Assembly: GCF_001601575.1 (NCBI RefSeq) | Contig: NZ_LOHZ01000023.1 | Coordinates: 1 to 64,000 of the forward strand | Source: Thermovenabulum gondwanense | GTDB lineage: Bacteria > Bacillota > Thermosediminibacteria > Thermosediminibacterales > Thermosediminibacteraceae | Reading direction: 5' to 3' | Length of the DNA stretch: 64,000 bases | Shown: piece by piece, positions 1 to 10,015 of the stretch | How positions within the stretch are numbered: the stretch's first letter is position 1 | Layout of the letters: every line of letters begins with the position of its first letter | Program-made: the position numbers and the translations under genes | Notes under the pieces: generated by a model | What the model was told of the DNA's origin: nothing | Databases searched by the model: none | The model's input: the letters and a program-made list of their open reading frames with translations, nothing else

Positions 1-9
1 TATTTCCAT

Positions 10-73
10 AAAGACCTCACCTTCCTGTTGAGTTTTTTAACTCATCCTTTGGGAGGATGGTGAGGTCTTTTTT
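10..73 (+). terminator. Branched hairpin terminator at window edge
   Basis: A 12-bp perfect stem (10-21 with 59-70) is followed by a run of T on the plus strand. It encloses two smaller hairpins, one around 28-44 and one around 45-56, so the RNA would form a three-way junction. It would end a plus-strand transcript entering from the left. No gene for that transcript is visible here. Confidence 0.6.
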
Positions 74-140
74 CTACATTTTTTCTGCTTTTTCCTCCTT
101 TTCGACCTAAAAATATTTTACACTATCTACTCCGCAACTT

Positions 141-587
141 TTACAGCTCCGTGGCTTTTAATTCGGAAGCTACAAAGGTTTGAGAGACCGTTGCCACTTG
201 GACCCCCGAAGGAACTGATAAGGGTGTAACTCTCAGCTGGTATCTCACCGGTGCAGGTATTACGCCGCCTCCGGCAAGGGGATTATCGTCCACGTGCTGC
301 AATTGTGCATTTAAAAGCAGTACCCCTCCAGGATAATAAGAAGCACTTTGGGCGATGGAATAAATGAGGGTGTTTTCCCGCAGTATTTCAAAAAGTAAAT
401 CCACGGTGCCGGCTGCTTCAGGGGCAACTACCGCCCAGTTCACCATCCCATTGAGCCACACTCTATCTTCTGCATCGTCAATCCTCAAATTCATTTCTGC
501 AAGCAATACGGGAGTATTAATTATAAAAAGAGGTGTTATAAAACTTTCCCTGAAAGAAAACCCGGTTAAAATTCCCTTTTCCACCAT
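141..587 (-). CDS. Hypothetical beta-rich protein, tandem paralog 3
   Basis: I do not recognise a named family. The 148-residue protein has no signal peptide, membrane segment or cysteine and is rich in alternating hydrophobic residues, as in a beta-sandwich. It shares with the two upstream neighbours an N-terminal KGILT-F motif, a central block resembling IDDAEDRVWLNG, and a similar hydrophobic ending. It is third in a three-gene tandem array read leftwards, 15 bp after its neighbour. The ATG follows a GAGGGG-like ribosome site. A structural or surface-layer role is possible but nothing in the sequence proves it. Confidence 0.6.
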   Translation of the reverse strand: MVEKGILTGFSFRESFITPLFIINTPVLLAEMNLRIDDAEDRVWLNGMVNWAVVAPEAAGTVDLLFEILRENTLIYSIAQSASYYPGGVLLLNAQLQHVDDNPLAGGGVIPAPVRYQLRVTPLSVPSGVQVATVSQTFVASELKATEL

Positions 588-602
588 TCTTTTAACCCCT
601 CT

Positions 603-1070
603 CTATTCAATCTCGGCAGCCGTAAAGGTTATCGGCCCGCTGGTAGTTACAATGGAATCATTAGCCTGAGCCCTGAGAGTATAATTAACTGCTGAAGGGC
701 TTCCCGTCAGCGGTGTGGTATCTACGTGCTCCAAATAAACGGTATCCCGTACGGTACCGGAAGAAGTGGAGGAAAGGCTCTTGACCGTCTGATAAATTAA
801 GGTAGTTCCTCTAAGGATTTGAAGGGTCACATCTACGGTATGGGCATTAGAAAACTGTGCCACAAGACCTACCGAAGCATTAAGCCATACTTTATCCGTC
901 AGATCATCTATTTCTATGCTTACCGTTGCCAGATTCGAAAAATTGGGGTTGGAAGCTATTGAAACCGGTGGAACGATGCTTCCAAAAGTAGATGCGGGCT
1001 CGCTTACCTGAAAATCCGTTAATATCCCCTTTTCAATAAATCCCTGTTGACTTCCGTTATTCTCGGTCAT
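603..1070 (-). CDS. Hypothetical beta-rich protein, tandem paralog 2
   Basis: This is the middle member of the array, about 155 residues. It carries the shared KGILTDF motif near residue 16, then a block resembling IDDLTDKVWLNASVG, and ends in TAAEIE, much like TLAEIE in paralog 1. I place the start at the ATG at 1070 because an AAAGGAGA site sits just upstream. An in-frame ATG at 1088 would contain that site. No catalytic motif is visible. Gene duplication is evident, but function is unknown. Confidence 0.6.
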   Translation of the reverse strand: MTENNGSQQGFIEKGILTDFQVSEPASTFGSIVPPVSIASNPNFSNLATVSIEIDDLTDKVWLNASVGLVAQFSNAHTVDVTLQILRGTTLIYQTVKSLSSTSSGTVRDTVYLEHVDTTPLTGSPSAVNYTLRAQANDSIVTTSGPITFTAAEIE

Positions 1071-1094
1071 TTTCAATCTCCTTTCCATTCGGTA

Positions 1095-1550
1095 TTATTC
1101 AATTTCCGCAAGAGTAAGGGTAATCGGCCCTGCGGTAAATGCAGTGTGTTCGGTGGCATCGGAAGTAAGGGTATAGGTGACCTGAATCCCGGCAGAACCG
1201 CTGCTCCCCGCGGATAAGACTTCCGCCAGCGGTTTATCCACAAAAAGGATTCTGGCCACATTATAAACGCTGTTTGCCTTGTGGCATGGGTTTGATACCG
1301 TTTGGACCACGGAGGCAATGGGTATGCCGTTTCGCCTTATTGTAAAGGTAGCCCCTACCACACCGGGACTGTAAAAATTATTAAACCATCCTACGGTAGC
1401 GCTTATAAGCACCCTGTCCTTTATATTATTTATTTTTATCGTAGCCTGGGCCAGCGTCGCATTCAAAAGGCTCAAAGGAGCGGTTACGGGAATGGATACA
1501 GGTTCGCTGAATTGAAACTCCGTCATACGAACGTAATCGTGCGTAAACAA
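1095..1550 (-). CDS. Hypothetical beta-rich protein, tandem paralog 1
   Basis: This is the first gene of the tandem trio, 151 residues if it begins at the TTG at 1550, which is preceded by GGGAG at suitable spacing. An ATG at 1526 lacks a good ribosome site. It shares the FQFSEP / FQVSEP segment, the NNIKDRVLISATVGW block and the AEIE ending with paralog 2. It has a single cysteine. There is no secretion signal, so it is either cytoplasmic or assembled onto a structure such as the spore without Sec export. That last point is speculation. Confidence 0.55.
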   Translation of the reverse strand: MFTHDYVRMTEFQFSEPVSIPVTAPLSLLNATLAQATIKINNIKDRVLISATVGWFNNFYSPGVVGATFTIRRNGIPIASVVQTVSNPCHKANSVYNVARILFVDKPLAEVLSAGSSGSAGIQVTYTLTSDATEHTAFTAGPITLTLAEIE

Positions 1551-1624
1551 AATTAACTCCCCTTTCCCCTTAATTTTTATTGCATTATATAATATTTTCC
1601 TATGAATTTTGTTGTTACATTAGG

Positions 1625-2649
<1,025 letters not shown>

Positions 2650-2694
2650 CTATTTTCTTTAAAATCATTTTAACATATTTTTACAATAATTTCT

Positions 2695-3645
2695 TTACTT
2701 TCTCGAGGAATATCCCATTCTCCTGTAGGTGTGCCTTTTCCCCCTGATGGTTATGGAAAGCTCCATGATATTTTCAGGAAAGGCCATTCCGGAAAAACCC
2801 GCATCGCCTATATGCTGTATATCCGCACCGGCCATCTTTGATAACATCGCTATATCCCGTATGGTCTCTCTACCCGCACTTTCCTGGGAGGTGCCTATGG
2901 CGGTCATGGCAAGGGCTCCCTCGCTGTGGATTTCCCGTATTAGCCTTTTTGCCGTATCCATATCCATGCCGGGAACGGTGCCGGGTGCCGGAATTAATAC
3001 CACATCCGCACCGTTTATCGCAAACCCTTTTACCACCTGAGGGTCGAAAACGTTTTCCCTTCCCGCCGCATGCATTTTACCCGCGATTATGATCATGTCC
3101 TCCTCGAGAATTTCCCGGCATAACTCCAGGCTTTTTACTATATCTTCGGATGAAACACCCGTATTAGGATTGGCAGCTATTACCACATAATCAAATCCGT
3201 AAAATCTTGCTTTTTCCAGATTCTCCTTTGATACCCTTCTACCTTTAGGGAAATTTTTAACGCTTTCGGGCACAGGCTCCAAATTTACGCCTATGAACCT
3301 GCCTGTTATACTTTTTACTTTTTTTATGTAATCGGCGTTGACCCTGTTTTCTTCAATTTTTTTAAAATAATTCTTGATAAAATTCTCCGTTTCGGAAAGC
3401 GATGTTCCTTCATCGTCTATGCCGAAAATAAAGGGCTTTTCAAAATCAAAGGTGTTTAATGTTATCATATCCGCTCCAAAGGAGGCAGCAAGTTCAGCAT
3501 TGCTCACACCGTAAATTAATGGCGGGCACGATATCACACACTCCGCCACCACCGTTCTGCCTTCCGAATGTCTTATGGTTTCAAGGATTTCCCTCTTTTT
3601 CATGTTAAAAAAATCGTTAAATGCAAGTTCAAAAATCCTTTTCAT
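2695..3645 (-). CDS. PTS-linked protein of unknown function, probably a TIM-barrel enzyme
   Basis: This 316-residue soluble protein shows repeated beta-strand/glycine motifs such as DMIIIAGKMHAAG and ADVVLIPAPGTVPG, and an ending with GDAGFSGMAFPENIMEL, suggesting a phosphate-binding TIM barrel. I cannot name the reaction. It is the last gene of the PTS operon and its ATG overlaps the EIIA stop in an ATGA arrangement, so the two are translationally coupled. A role in processing the phosphorylated sugar or in controlling the PTS is inferred from context only. Confidence 0.7.
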   Translation of the reverse strand: MKRIFELAFNDFFNMKKREILETIRHSEGRTVVAECVISCPPLIYGVSNAELAASFGADMITLNTFDFEKPFIFGIDDEGTSLSETENFIKNYFKKIEENRVNADYIKKVKSITGRFIGVNLEPVPESVKNFPKGRRVSKENLEKARFYGFDYVVIAANPNTGVSSEDIVKSLELCREILEEDMIIIAGKMHAAGRENVFDPQVVKGFAINGADVVLIPAPGTVPGMDMDTAKRLIREIHSEGALAMTAIGTSQESAGRETIRDIAMLSKMAGADIQHIGDAGFSGMAFPENIMELSITIRGKRHTYRRMGYSSRK

Positions 3646-4139
3646 AGGATCACCTCTAAAATCACGTTTTCTCCCCTTTTTACCTCTTCCAGTTCCGTCT
3701 TAATAATCCTTTCCGCGCCTTTTACATCCGGCACAATAATGGGTGTAACAAGACTAAATCCCTTTTTCTTTATAAATTCCCTGTCGAATCTCAAAAGAAC
3801 CTGCCCTTTTTTTACATTTTCCCCTTCCCTCGCGTAAAGTATAAATCCTTCCCCTTTTAAATTTACGGTATCCATTCCCACGTGTATCAGCAGAGGAATC
3901 CCCATAGATTCCAGTACAATGGCATGCCCGGTGGAAAAAACCTGTTTTACCCTGCCGTCAAAAGGGGAGACGAGCTCCCCTTCTGACGGTTCTAAGGCAA
4001 TACCATCTCCCAACATTTTTTTCGAAAAAACCTCATCGGGAACCATTTCAATACCCAAAACCCTTCCGGTTAATGGTGCAAATACCAGTAATTTTTCGTT
4101 TTTTGCTTCTTTTTTTTCTTTAAAAATATTAAAAAACAT
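3642..4139 (-). CDS. PTS EIIA component, glucose family (Crr-like)
   Basis: This 165-residue protein relays phosphate from HPr to the adjacent EIIBC. The phosphorylated histidine is His86 in IHVGMDT and the supporting histidine is His72 in STGHAIV. It is a free-standing EIIA of typical length, which matches the partner permease having only C and B domains. It lies 18 bp downstream of the permease gene and overlaps the next gene by 4 bp. It may also take part in catabolite control, as family members do. Confidence 0.92.
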   Translation of the reverse strand: MFFNIFKEKKEAKNEKLLVFAPLTGRVLGIEMVPDEVFSKKMLGDGIALEPSEGELVSPFDGRVKQVFSTGHAIVLESMGIPLLIHVGMDTVNLKGEGFILYAREGENVKKGQVLLRFDREFIKKKGFSLVTPIIVPDVKGAERIIKTELEEVKRGENVILEVIL

Positions 4140-4157
4140 AATATGCCTCCTCGTAGT

Positions 4158-5534
4158 CTACCGCATTGCATTCCTCATTTCTTCAACAATTAACTCCGCA
4201 TCGGTACCCACAACTATTTGAATATTTCCTCCTCCGAGCTTCATTAAACCAGTGGCTCCTGCGCTTTTTATTATGTCCTCATCAATTTTACTCTCATCTT
4301 TTAAGGTAACCCTTATCCTGGTTATACAAGCATCGAGAGCATTAATATTTTCCTTTCCTCCGATACCATTTAAAATCATCCTTGCCCTTTCTCCGATCCT
4401 CACCTCTTTTGCGCTTCCCGTAGCTTCTCCTTCTATCCTCCCGGGAGTGGGTAAATCATATTTTCTTATAAAATACCTGAAAATAGCGTAATATGCAATA
4501 CCATATATAACACCTATGGGAATCAGCATCAATGGTTTTGTCGCAAGACCATAGTTCAACACATAATCTATAAGCCCTGCAGAAAATCCAAACCCGTGTT
4601 TCAACCCCATTATATAAGTCAAAGCTAAGGAAAGTCCTGTCAACACCGCGTGAATAAGGTACAACACCGGTGCCAGAAACATAAAGGCAAATTCTATGGG
4701 TTCGGTGATCCCCGTAAGTAGCGAAGTTAAAGCAGCGCTGATCAGGACACCGCTCACAGCTTTTCTTTGAGATTCCTTTGCTTCATGAAGCATTGCAAGA
4801 CAGGCTGCGGGAAGGCCGAACATAAATATGGGGAAAAATCCCGTCATAAAAATACCCGCCGTAGGATCTCCGGCAAAGAACCTGTGAAGGTCTCCTGTAA
4901 TAACCTGTCCCTGTGCATTTGTATACTGACCAAACACAAACCATACAAGGCTGTTTACCACATGATGCAGTCCAAAAGGTATTAAAAACCGGTTTAAAAT
5001 GCCGTATACAAAAACCCCAAGGGCGCCCGCACCGATTATCCACTGACCGGCAGCATAAATCCCCTTCTGAACCGGTGGCCAGATAAATCCAAATATGATT
5101 CCAAGGATGAGCATGGCTGCGGCAGTAACTATTGGTACGAACCTTTTTCCTCCGAAAAATCCCAAAAAATCTGGAAGTTTTATATCTTTATACCTGTTAT
5201 ATAAATATGCTGCTACGACACCAGTAATTATACCACCCAAAACTCCCATGTTAATATCCTTATTGATAGCCCCGAGTACGCTGGTCAATACGTAGTATCC
5301 TACACCTCCGGCTAAAGCAGCTGCTCCTGCTCCTTCCGCAAGACCCATTGAAACTCCCAGAGCAAAAATCATGGGAAGGTTGTCAAAAACCGCCTGGCCT
5401 CCCGCCATCATTACCGGAATATTAAAGACATCGGGTGCTCCAAGCCTCAAAAGTAAAGCCGCTGCCGGCAGTACAGCTACCGGAGCCATTAGTGCTCTCC
5501 CGAGCTTTTGCAGACTTCCAAGCTTATCGTTCAT
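4158..5534 (-). CDS. nagE: PTS EIICB permease, N-acetylglucosamine (NagE-like) type
   Basis: This membrane permease imports and phosphorylates a hexose, most likely N-acetylglucosamine. The EIIC domain fills roughly residues 1-370 and includes the signature GITEPIEFAFMFLAP and an HGFGFSAG segment typical of NagE relatives. The C-terminal EIIB domain carries the phosphorylated Cys in ALDACITRIRV. The substrate is inferred from these motifs, and glucose or another amino sugar is possible. The start is the ATG at 5534, 6 bp after GAGGGGGG. Expression is probably controlled by the RAT/terminator at 5621-5683 through the upstream antiterminator. Confidence 0.85.
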   Translation of the reverse strand: MNDKLGSLQKLGRALMAPVAVLPAAALLLRLGAPDVFNIPVMMAGGQAVFDNLPMIFALGVSMGLAEGAGAAALAGGVGYYVLTSVLGAINKDINMGVLGGIITGVVAAYLYNRYKDIKLPDFLGFFGGKRFVPIVTAAAMLILGIIFGFIWPPVQKGIYAAGQWIIGAGALGVFVYGILNRFLIPFGLHHVVNSLVWFVFGQYTNAQGQVITGDLHRFFAGDPTAGIFMTGFFPIFMFGLPAACLAMLHEAKESQRKAVSGVLISAALTSLLTGITEPIEFAFMFLAPVLYLIHAVLTGLSLALTYIMGLKHGFGFSAGLIDYVLNYGLATKPLMLIPIGVIYGIAYYAIFRYFIRKYDLPTPGRIEGEATGSAKEVRIGERARMILNGIGGKENINALDACITRIRVTLKDESKIDEDIIKSAGATGLMKLGGGNIQIVVGTDAELIVEEMRNAMR

Positions 5535-5620
5535 CAAAAACCCCCCTCGATAAATTAAAATAAAGTATACTGCAAAATATAAAACTCTAAAACTTTCCTT
5601 TCACCCCCTTTGTAAAATTA

Positions 5621-5660
5621 AAAGAGCCGGGAAAGGAATATAAATCCTTTCCCGGCTCTT
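5621..5660 (-). terminator. Antitermination-controlled terminator before nagE
   Basis: On the minus strand an approximately 16-bp perfect stem (5622-5637 with 5645-5660) is followed by a short T-rich stretch. Its upstream arm overlaps the 3' end of the RAT element. Folding of the RAT therefore excludes folding of the terminator, the standard LicT/SacY switch. Confidence 0.85.
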
Positions 5661-5683
5661 GCCCGTTCTTTCGGTAACACGCC
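5654..5683 (-). promoter_or_regulatory. Ribonucleic antiterminator (RAT) element
   Basis: On the minus strand this site reads from GGCGTGTTACCG to CGGGCAAGAGCC, matching the RAT consensus of the LicT/SacY family (TGTTACTG and GGCAAGACC halves). It overlaps the terminator stem by about 7 bases. It is the probable binding site of the antiterminator encoded immediately upstream. Confidence 0.85.
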
Positions 5684-5742
5684 GGTTTTCAATTTAAATT
5701 ATAACAGTAATTTGGAAATATTGCAATATTTACCATAAATTT

Positions 5743-6585
5743 TCATTTTTGTTGATTTTCTTCCTTTATCCTCTCGATATGCAAAGCGATATAGGCAAGT
5801 TCGTCCTCGGGAACTTTTACGTTGAATTTTTCTTCTATATATTTACATATTTTCCCGGCCACCTGAAAACTTTTTTTGAAATTTCTTTTAACCGATTTCA
5901 AAAGCGGATTTTTGATGAAATTTCCCTTATCCGCCCTTTCCAGCACAAACCTGAGATGTACAACCAGCCTACCATAATTTATATCTTCCTTATTTATTTT
6001 AATTTGTAACATTTTTTCTATAATCTCCACCATATCCTCAATCATGTTAGCATATCTTACCGTCTTTGATAATTTTGCGTTAACCATAGCAGCGTGAATA
6101 TGCATTGCTATGAATCCCGCCTCATCTTCCGGGACGCTTACTCCCAGTCTTTTTTTTATCATCTCCAAAGCTATCAGGGCTATGCCATATTCCTTCGGGT
6201 ATAAAACTCTAATTTCATTTAAAAATGGATTTTTTACCTCTAATTTCAACGAAAGTCTGTGCAATGTGAAATTAATGTGGTCCGTCAGGGCTACGTGGAT
6301 ATGGTCACTCAAAGGCTCGCAGCTGCTTTCGGAAATCATCTTTATAATTTCCTGCACCACTTCAAGGACCCTCTTATCCACTCTTTCCGAAAGCTCTTCG
6401 TATTTTTTAAATTCCCCCCTGTCGTAAAAATAAAATATTTTCTCAATCTTTTCTTCTGTAATCTCTTCTCCGGCTTTCTTTTCAAATCCTATTCCCTTTC
6501 CCAGCAACACCGCTTCCCTATCCTTTTCTTCGTCTTTTGCCATAACTGCGTTGTTATTCAATACCTTGAGTATTTTAAAGCCCAT
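5743..6585 (-). CDS. BglG/LicT-family transcription antiterminator
   Basis: This 280-residue RNA-binding regulator stops premature termination when its PTS sugar is present. The N-terminal CAT RNA-binding domain is recognisable from KILKVLNNNAVMA and GKGIGFEKKAGEEI. Two PRD domains follow, with phosphorylatable histidines in SDHIHVALTDHINF and IAMHIHAAM (PRD1), and in LAYIALHIERI (PRD2). It sits directly upstream of the RAT/terminator and nagE, so it almost certainly controls that operon. LicT and GlcT subfamilies are close. The RAT resembles the LicT/SacY type. Confidence 0.92.
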   Translation of the reverse strand: MGFKILKVLNNNAVMAKDEEKDREAVLLGKGIGFEKKAGEEITEEKIEKIFYFYDRGEFKKYEELSERVDKRVLEVVQEIIKMISESSCEPLSDHIHVALTDHINFTLHRLSLKLEVKNPFLNEIRVLYPKEYGIALIALEMIKKRLGVSVPEDEAGFIAMHIHAAMVNAKLSKTVRYANMIEDMVEIIEKMLQIKINKEDINYGRLVVHLRFVLERADKGNFIKNPLLKSVKRNFKKSFQVAGKICKYIEEKFNVKVPEDELAYIALHIERIKEENQQK

Positions 6586-6687
6586 ATCACCACACCTTGT
6601 TTTTTAGATAACATTTTCCAATCAATTTTCATTATACTTTTTTATTACCCTTTCCTCAATGTATTTTTACAAATACCTTAGACTCAG

Positions 6688-6712
6688 AAATATTTTCCTT
6701 AAGAAAATATTT
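6688..6712. promoter_or_regulatory. AT-rich palindrome between divergent genes
   Basis: A perfect inverted repeat with 10-bp arms (AAATATTTTC and GAAAATATTT) separated by CTTAA lies between the divergent antiterminator and aldo/keto reductase genes. It could bind a dimeric regulator or lie in a promoter. No partner regulator is identified. Confidence 0.35.
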
Positions 6713-6798
6713 TATTTTAAAAGGAAATACCTTGAAAAAATAGAATATATAAATAAAATATCATAATATACAATTCTGTAATGGAAGGTGGCAAAGAG

Positions 6799-7755
6799 AT
6801 GAAGAAGAATATACTTGGAAATACGGGTTTGGAAGTTACGGAACTTTGTTTCGGAGCCCTGCCAATGGGCCCACTGCAGAAAAACATGGATGTTAAGGAA
6901 TGCACCGAAGTGATAGCCCATGCTTTGAAGAAGGGCATTAATTTTATCGATACCGCTCAAATGTACAGGACCTACGACCCTATAAGAGAAGCCATAAAAC
7001 AAACCGGAATTGAGCCTGTAATTTCCACCAAGTCCACCGCCTCTACTTATGAAGAAATGGATAATGCTGTGAAGGAGGCCTTAGAAAAGCTTGATAGAAA
7101 ATACATAGATATTTTCTTTTTACATGCCGCAAGAGCTGAGACCGATGTATTCGAAGTCAGAAAAGGAGCCTTAGAATGTCTTCTGGATTACAAAAAGAAG
7201 GGTATAATTAAGGCAGTAGGAATTTCCACCCACAATGTCAAAGTAGTGGAACTTGCTGCTTTAAGGGATGATATCGATGTGGTCTTCCCCATAGTGAATA
7301 AAAAGGGGATAGGCATCCTTCAGGGCACGGTTGGAGAAATGATCGAGGCAATAAAACTATGCAATCAAAAAGGAAAAGGCGTTATGCTGATGAAGGTCCT
7401 GGGCGGCGGAATAATGATCAACGAATTTAACGAATCCCTTAAATTTGCCAGGAGCATCGAGGGTTACCATTCTATAGCGATCGGAATGGTGAGCAAGGAA
7501 GAAGTGGACTTTAACGTGGACTACTTTAACGGTCTATTTGACGAAAAAAGAACCCCATCCCTCTCCGGGTATTCCAAAAGGTATTCGGTAGTAGATGTCC
7601 TCTGCAAAGGGTGCAGGTCCTGCGTAGCGGTATGTCCGGGAATGGCCATGGAATTCGACGAAGAAAGAAAAAAGGCCTATATCGTTCAGGAAAAATGCCT
7701 AACCTGCGGTTACTGCACTTCAGCCTGCAGGGAATTTGCCATAAGGGTAATATAA
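6799..7755 (+). CDS. Aldo/keto reductase with C-terminal ferredoxin domain
   Basis: This is a cytoplasmic oxidoreductase. The N-terminal aldo/keto reductase barrel includes FIDTAQMYR and the catalytic-type lysine in VISTKST. The last 50 or so residues carry two 4Fe-4S cysteine clusters, CKGCRSCVAVCP and CLTCGYCTSAC. This two-part form is common in anaerobes and suggests ferredoxin-linked rather than simple NADPH chemistry. I prefer the ATG at 6799 because GGAAGGTGG is placed correctly for it. The ATG at 6781 would include that site. The physiological substrate cannot be told. It stands alone between an AT-rich promoter region and a terminator. Confidence 0.85.
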   Translation: MKKNILGNTGLEVTELCFGALPMGPLQKNMDVKECTEVIAHALKKGINFIDTAQMYRTYDPIREAIKQTGIEPVISTKSTASTYEEMDNAVKEALEKLDRKYIDIFFLHAARAETDVFEVRKGALECLLDYKKKGIIKAVGISTHNVKVVELAALRDDIDVVFPIVNKKGIGILQGTVGEMIEAIKLCNQKGKGVMLMKVLGGGIMINEFNESLKFARSIEGYHSIAIGMVSKEEVDFNVDYFNGLFDEKRTPSLSGYSKRYSVVDVLCKGCRSCVAVCPGMAMEFDEERKKAYIVQEKCLTCGYCTSACREFAIRVI

Positions 7756-7779
7756 AAAGGCGGTTTTATCCGCCTTTTT
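7754..7779. terminator. Bidirectional terminator between converging genes
   Basis: A perfect 10-bp stem AAAAAGGCGG/CCGCCTTTTT overlaps the stop codons of both the reductase (plus) and the chemoreceptor (minus) and has T runs on both strands. Confidence 0.85.
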
Positions 7780-9790
7780 ATATTTTAAACTTCTTTACAT
7801 TTTCAATTAAGTCATTTGCAATGGAATTTAAGGTTTGAGCAGATGCCGCCACTTCTTCCGAAGAAGCAGAAAGTTCCTCGGAAGATGCGGAAACTTCTTC
7901 CGATGCTGCAGAATTTTCTTCCGCCACGGTGCCTACTTTTTCCACCTTATCGAGAACATCATCCTTGGACCTTGTTATGCTGTTCATAGCTTCATAAACT
8001 CTCTCAATCAGAGGAGCTACTTTCAAAGCTGATTCCAAAATTTCATTAAATGATTGTACCGTACTATTAACCGAATTTGTCTGTACCTCGATAAAGTCAT
8101 CCACATTCTTTACGGTTGTAATAACTTCTTGCGTTTCCTTTTGAACTGCACCCACCAGTTTATTTATTTCCTCCGTGGATTTTCTCGCTTCTTCTGCAAG
8201 TTTTCTCACTTCTTCCGCTACTACCGCAAAACCCTTGCCTGCTTCTCCCGCTCTTGCTGCTTCAATTGCAGCATTCAGTGCAAGAAGATTTGTTTGTGCA
8301 GAAATTTCGCTAATAGTCCCGGTAAAAGATTCTATGCCCTTTATGCTGTTTGTCAGAGCATCGATTTTTTGTGTAACCACTTTAAAAGCATTTTTTACAT
8401 CCTCTATAGTTTTTATTAATTTTTCCATTTCCTTTTTTCCGAGGTCCGCCTTACCGTAAGTGTTTTCGGTTTCGTACTTTACGCTGCTTAATTCTTTAAA
8501 AGCATTTTCGATGTTATTACTTAAAATATCCATAAGTTTCACTATTTCCATCAGGTCATTGGCTTGAGAGGTAGCTCCTTCCGCTACCTGTTGAATGGTT
8601 TTTGCTACTTCCTGGGAAGAAGCTGCCATTTCTTCAGAAACCGCCGAAAGACTTTCCGAGTGAGAGGCAAGCTCTTTGGCCCTTTGAGATAGGTTACCGA
8701 TAAGATATCCGAGGGAACTTTTCATCTCATTCATCGCTCTGGCAATATCGCCTATTTCATCTTCTCTATTAAGGTACCTTTTATCTACATCAAAGTTTAG
8801 CTCTCCTCTTGCTACGCTTTTTAACCTTTGCACCGCAAGTTTAAGAGGGTTTGAAATCCTTTTTACTACAAAGGAAAGCAGAATAACTGAAAGCAAAATC
8901 ATTAATACAGTATAAATTAACGAGCTAAAAAGCATACCCTGCAGAACCCCGGTAAAATCACTTACAGGTACCGTAGCGCCAATTATATACCTTCCCGAAG
9001 TTTTGTACCTCATAAAATAAAGGGCATTATCGTAATTATATTTAAACCTTCCTTCTTCCCCTGTTAATTGTTTGCCCCAGTAAAGTTCATCGAGGTTTTT
9101 ACCAACCATATTAGAATCTCTGTGGCTTAGGATAACACGGGTATTTTTATCCACAACCAAAATAAATCCGTTTTTGCCAAATCTGTAAATTTCCGATACT
9201 TTCTTTATATCAGCCTTTTCAAGTTCTTTTTGCAATCGCTCGGGCTTTACCCCAATCTGAACTATTCCAGGCTTATCTATACGGGATACTCCTATGTACT
9301 GAAAAAGCACCTTATCTGTTCCCCTCTGCTGGGGCTCCTGAGCCAGCTCAAAATTTTTATCTCTTAAACCCTGTAAAAAAGGTTTAGTCTGTTCCGAAGT
9401 ATTAAAATCAAAACCGTAAAACTCCGGTACAGTTCCCCATTTTAAAATCCCATCTGAATCAATTACATGGATTTCTTCCACATCCATGCTCTTTGCCAGA
9501 TTAATAAGCTTTTCCCGGGAGTTAATAATTTCCGGTTTTTCAGCGATAATAAGGGCCAACGTCCGTGCTTTGGTAATATAAAGTTCGTTCAATTCTTTCT
9601 TCAATTCCTTTATTCTTTCATCCTGATCTTTTACATAATTCTCCACTTCCTGTACTTTCTGCGTGGCAAATTCATCCATCTGCCCTGACACCATATTTTT
9701 AGTAAATTGATAGGAAATTGCCGTAAGTATCACCGTTGAAAGTATAACGATAATCGCAACGGGTACTGTTATTTGTTTTCTTATGTCCAT
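7778..9790 (-). CDS. Methyl-accepting chemotaxis protein
   Basis: This 670-residue receptor signals to CheA/CheW. It has a transmembrane helix at about 10-28, an extracellular sensor region of about 250 residues resembling a Cache-type fold, a second helix near 285-310, a HAMP region, and a long coiled signalling domain. The conserved hairpin tip reads [18 protein letters not shown], and a Ser/Ala/Glu-rich C-terminal region follows. The ATG is preceded by GGAGGG. The ligand is unknown. No other chemotaxis genes are present in the window. Confidence 0.93.
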   Translation of the reverse strand: MDIRKQITVPVAIIVILSTVILTAISYQFTKNMVSGQMDEFATQKVQEVENYVKDQDERIKELKKELNELYITKARTLALIIAEKPEIINSREKLINLAKSMDVEEIHVIDSDGILKWGTVPEFYGFDFNTSEQTKPFLQGLRDKNFELAQEPQQRGTDKVLFQYIGVSRIDKPGIVQIGVKPERLQKELEKADIKKVSEIYRFGKNGFILVVDKNTRVILSHRDSNMVGKNLDELYWGKQLTGEEGRFKYNYDNALYFMRYKTSGRYIIGATVPVSDFTGVLQGMLFSSLIYTVLMILLSVILLSFVVKRISNPLKLAVQRLKSVARGELNFDVDKRYLNREDEIGDIARAMNEMKSSLGYLIGNLSQRAKELASHSESLSAVSEEMAASSQEVAKTIQQVAEGATSQANDLMEIVKLMDILSNNIENAFKELSSVKYETENTYGKADLGKKEMEKLIKTIEDVKNAFKVVTQKIDALTNSIKGIESFTGTISEISAQTNLLALNAAIEAARAGEAGKGFAVVAEEVRKLAEEARKSTEEINKLVGAVQKETQEVITTVKNVDDFIEVQTNSVNSTVQSFNEILESALKVAPLIERVYEAMNSITRSKDDVLDKVEKVGTVAEENSAASEEVSASSEELSASSEEVAASAQTLNSIANDLIENVKKFKI

Positions 9791-9890
9791 AATATCCCTC
9801 CAACTAAATCTTTTTGTGAATTATATACAATATTTGGGTTCGTTTTTTTGTTAAAATTTAACTAATTTTGTTATTTTTTAATATGTAATA

Positions 9891-9920
9891 ATTATATTAC
9901 AAAATTCGACAAAAAATCAA
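9891..9920 (-). promoter_or_regulatory. Possible sigma-A promoter of the chemoreceptor gene
   Basis: On the minus strand TTGATT (9915-9920) and TATAAT (9891-9896) are separated by 18 bp, about 100 bp before the start codon. The surrounding AT richness makes chance matches likely. I saw no clear motility-type sigma-D site. Confidence 0.3.
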
Positions 9921-10015
9921 CATTTTAGTTTTTCTACATAAAATTTGAAGGATATTTGTCATAATATATAGAATTATATAAAAGCTATTTTTTACTTATA
10001 AGCGGCGGTGATAAG

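Noticed and set aside
8054-8459. Plus-strand frames inside the chemoreceptor gene
   Set aside because: They are antisense shadows of a clear coding sequence with no ribosome sites or family match.
9791-10015. Cyclic-di-GMP riboswitch upstream of the HD-GYP gene
   Set aside because: The interval is almost pure A/T and lacks the conserved GC-rich stems of GEMM riboswitches.
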